A stretch of DNA of 6,756 nucleotides from NCBI GenBank assembly GCA_027057985.1, contig JALUTJ010000002.1:1-6756 (forward strand), read 5' to 3'. Positions 6,030 to 6,756 of the stretch are shown piece by piece (within the stretch, counting starts at the first letter, position 1; every line of letters begins with the position of its first letter). Made by a program: the position numbers and the translations under genes. The notes under the pieces were generated by a model, which saw only the letters and a list, made by a program, of their open reading frames with translations, was not told the origin of the DNA and did no database searches. Source of the DNA: Chromatiales bacterium. GTDB taxonomy: Bacteria; Pseudomonadota; Gammaproteobacteria; UBA6429; Thiohalophilaceae.

Positions 6030-6756
6030 TTAGCGAATATTAATCACAGTTTGCGTTACTGCATCCGCAGTTGAAATAACCTGCGCATTGGCCTGGAAGT
6101 TACGCTGTGCCGTAATCATATTGACCAGTTGCCCGGTAAGATCAACATTGGAGCCTTCCAGCGCACCGGATTGAATCAGGCCGAGGCTACCGGAACCCGG
6201 AGTACCAATTAATGCCGGACCGGAATCGAAACTCTCTGCCCAGTTAGTTTCACCGAGTTGACGTAAACCATTGGGGTTAGAGAAATTAGCCAGCGTAACC
6301 TGTCCCAGGGTACGGTTCTGACCATTGGTGAAACGAGCCCGCACGATACCCGTGTCATCGATATCGATACCGGTAAGACGACCAGAGGTATAACCATTTT
6401 GTTTGATAGTGTTCACGGTAAAGGCTCCACCAAACTGGGTTACAGGTACCGCGCCCTGCAGATCGATCGTCACTTCAAGTGGTTCCGCACCGGTACCGGT
6501 ATCAATACCCGGGTACTTGATCTTGCCCGGTGGAACATTAATACCATTGATCTGAGCCAGTGCACCGGCACCATCGAACTTGATCTTGTCTGGCGTATAT
6601 AACCCCGTAGAAGGATCAGCAGGACCACGTAAATGCTGCCCATTGACAAAGGTATGCATTTCCCATTCATTGGGAACATCGGTCTTGATGTAATAGACAC
6701 TGGCGAGTGCCGGAGTACCTAGTGAATCATAAATCGTTAACGAGGTAGAATAGGTA
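6030..6756 (-). CDS. flgE: FlgE, flagellar hook protein (C-terminal part, runs off the right edge)
   Basis: The last 241 residues of the hook subunit are visible, and the frame stays open to the window edge. The first visible residues, TYSTSLTIYDSLGTPALASV, match the FlgE segment that normally reads like SLTVYDSLG, just before the outer hook domain. The stretch LTGIDIDDTGIVRARFTNGQ and ANFSNPNGLRQLGETNWAES are typical of the FlgE/F/G core. The last 41 residues (GSNVDLTGQLVNMITAQRNF onward) are the C-terminal coiled-coil domain. FlgE polymerises into the curved hook that couples rod to filament. An internal ATG at 6659 is not a real start, because homologous sequence continues upstream of it. 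Stop TAA lies 14 nt before flgF, so the two genes are probably on one transcript. The promoter and N-terminus lie outside the window. Confidence 0.96.
   Translation of the reverse strand, partial: TYSTSLTIYDSLGTPALASVYYIKTDVPNEWEMHTFVNGQHLRGPADPSTGLYTPDKIKFDGAGALAQINGINVPPGKIKYPGIDTGTGAEPLEVTIDLQGAVPVTQFGGAFTVNTIKQNGYTSGRLTGIDIDDTGIVRARFTNGQNRTLGQVTLANFSNPNGLRQLGETNWAESFDSGPALIGTPGSGSLGLIQSGALEGSNVDLTGQLVNMITAQRNFQANAQVISTADAVTQTVINIR

Overview
The window is a stretch of a flagellar rod/ring/hook gene cluster, all read from the minus strand. In transcription order (right to left) it holds flgE (3' part), flgF, flgG, flgH, flgI, flgJ and flgK (5' part). Gene order, the two-domain FlgJ (rod-binding plus muramidase-type domain), the lipoprotein FlgH with FlgI and a moderate base composition point to a Gram-negative gammaproteobacterium with a polar-type flagellar regulon. 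The genus cannot be told from this sequence.

Layout: flgE ends at 6030 and flgF follows after 14 nt. Between flgF and flgG lies a 294-nt gap. Most of it is a long, imperfectly palindromic, MITE-like element (5053-5265), followed by a 75-nt leader with a possible sigma-54 promoter for flgG. flgG, flgH and flgI are tightly packed (gaps of 20 and 19 nt from the chosen starts). A 194-nt gap before flgJ carries a good sigma-54 (RpoN) promoter match placed just upstream of the flgJ ribosome binding site. The flgJ stop codon abuts the flgK start codon, and flgK runs off the left edge with 399 codons open.

How the genes work together: FlgF and FlgG form the proximal and distal rod. FlgJ caps the growing rod and cuts peptidoglycan so that it can pass. 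FlgI and FlgH form the P and L rings around the rod in the peptidoglycan and outer membrane. FlgE forms the hook, and FlgK is the first hook-filament junction protein. All seven proteins look intact where visible.

I did not find a new multi-gene system. The parts that family knowledge does not explain are non-coding: the palindromic element between flgF and flgG, a 15-nt near-copy of the 16S rRNA 3' end inside it, and the two sigma-54-like sites, which would divide the cluster into separately controlled units.
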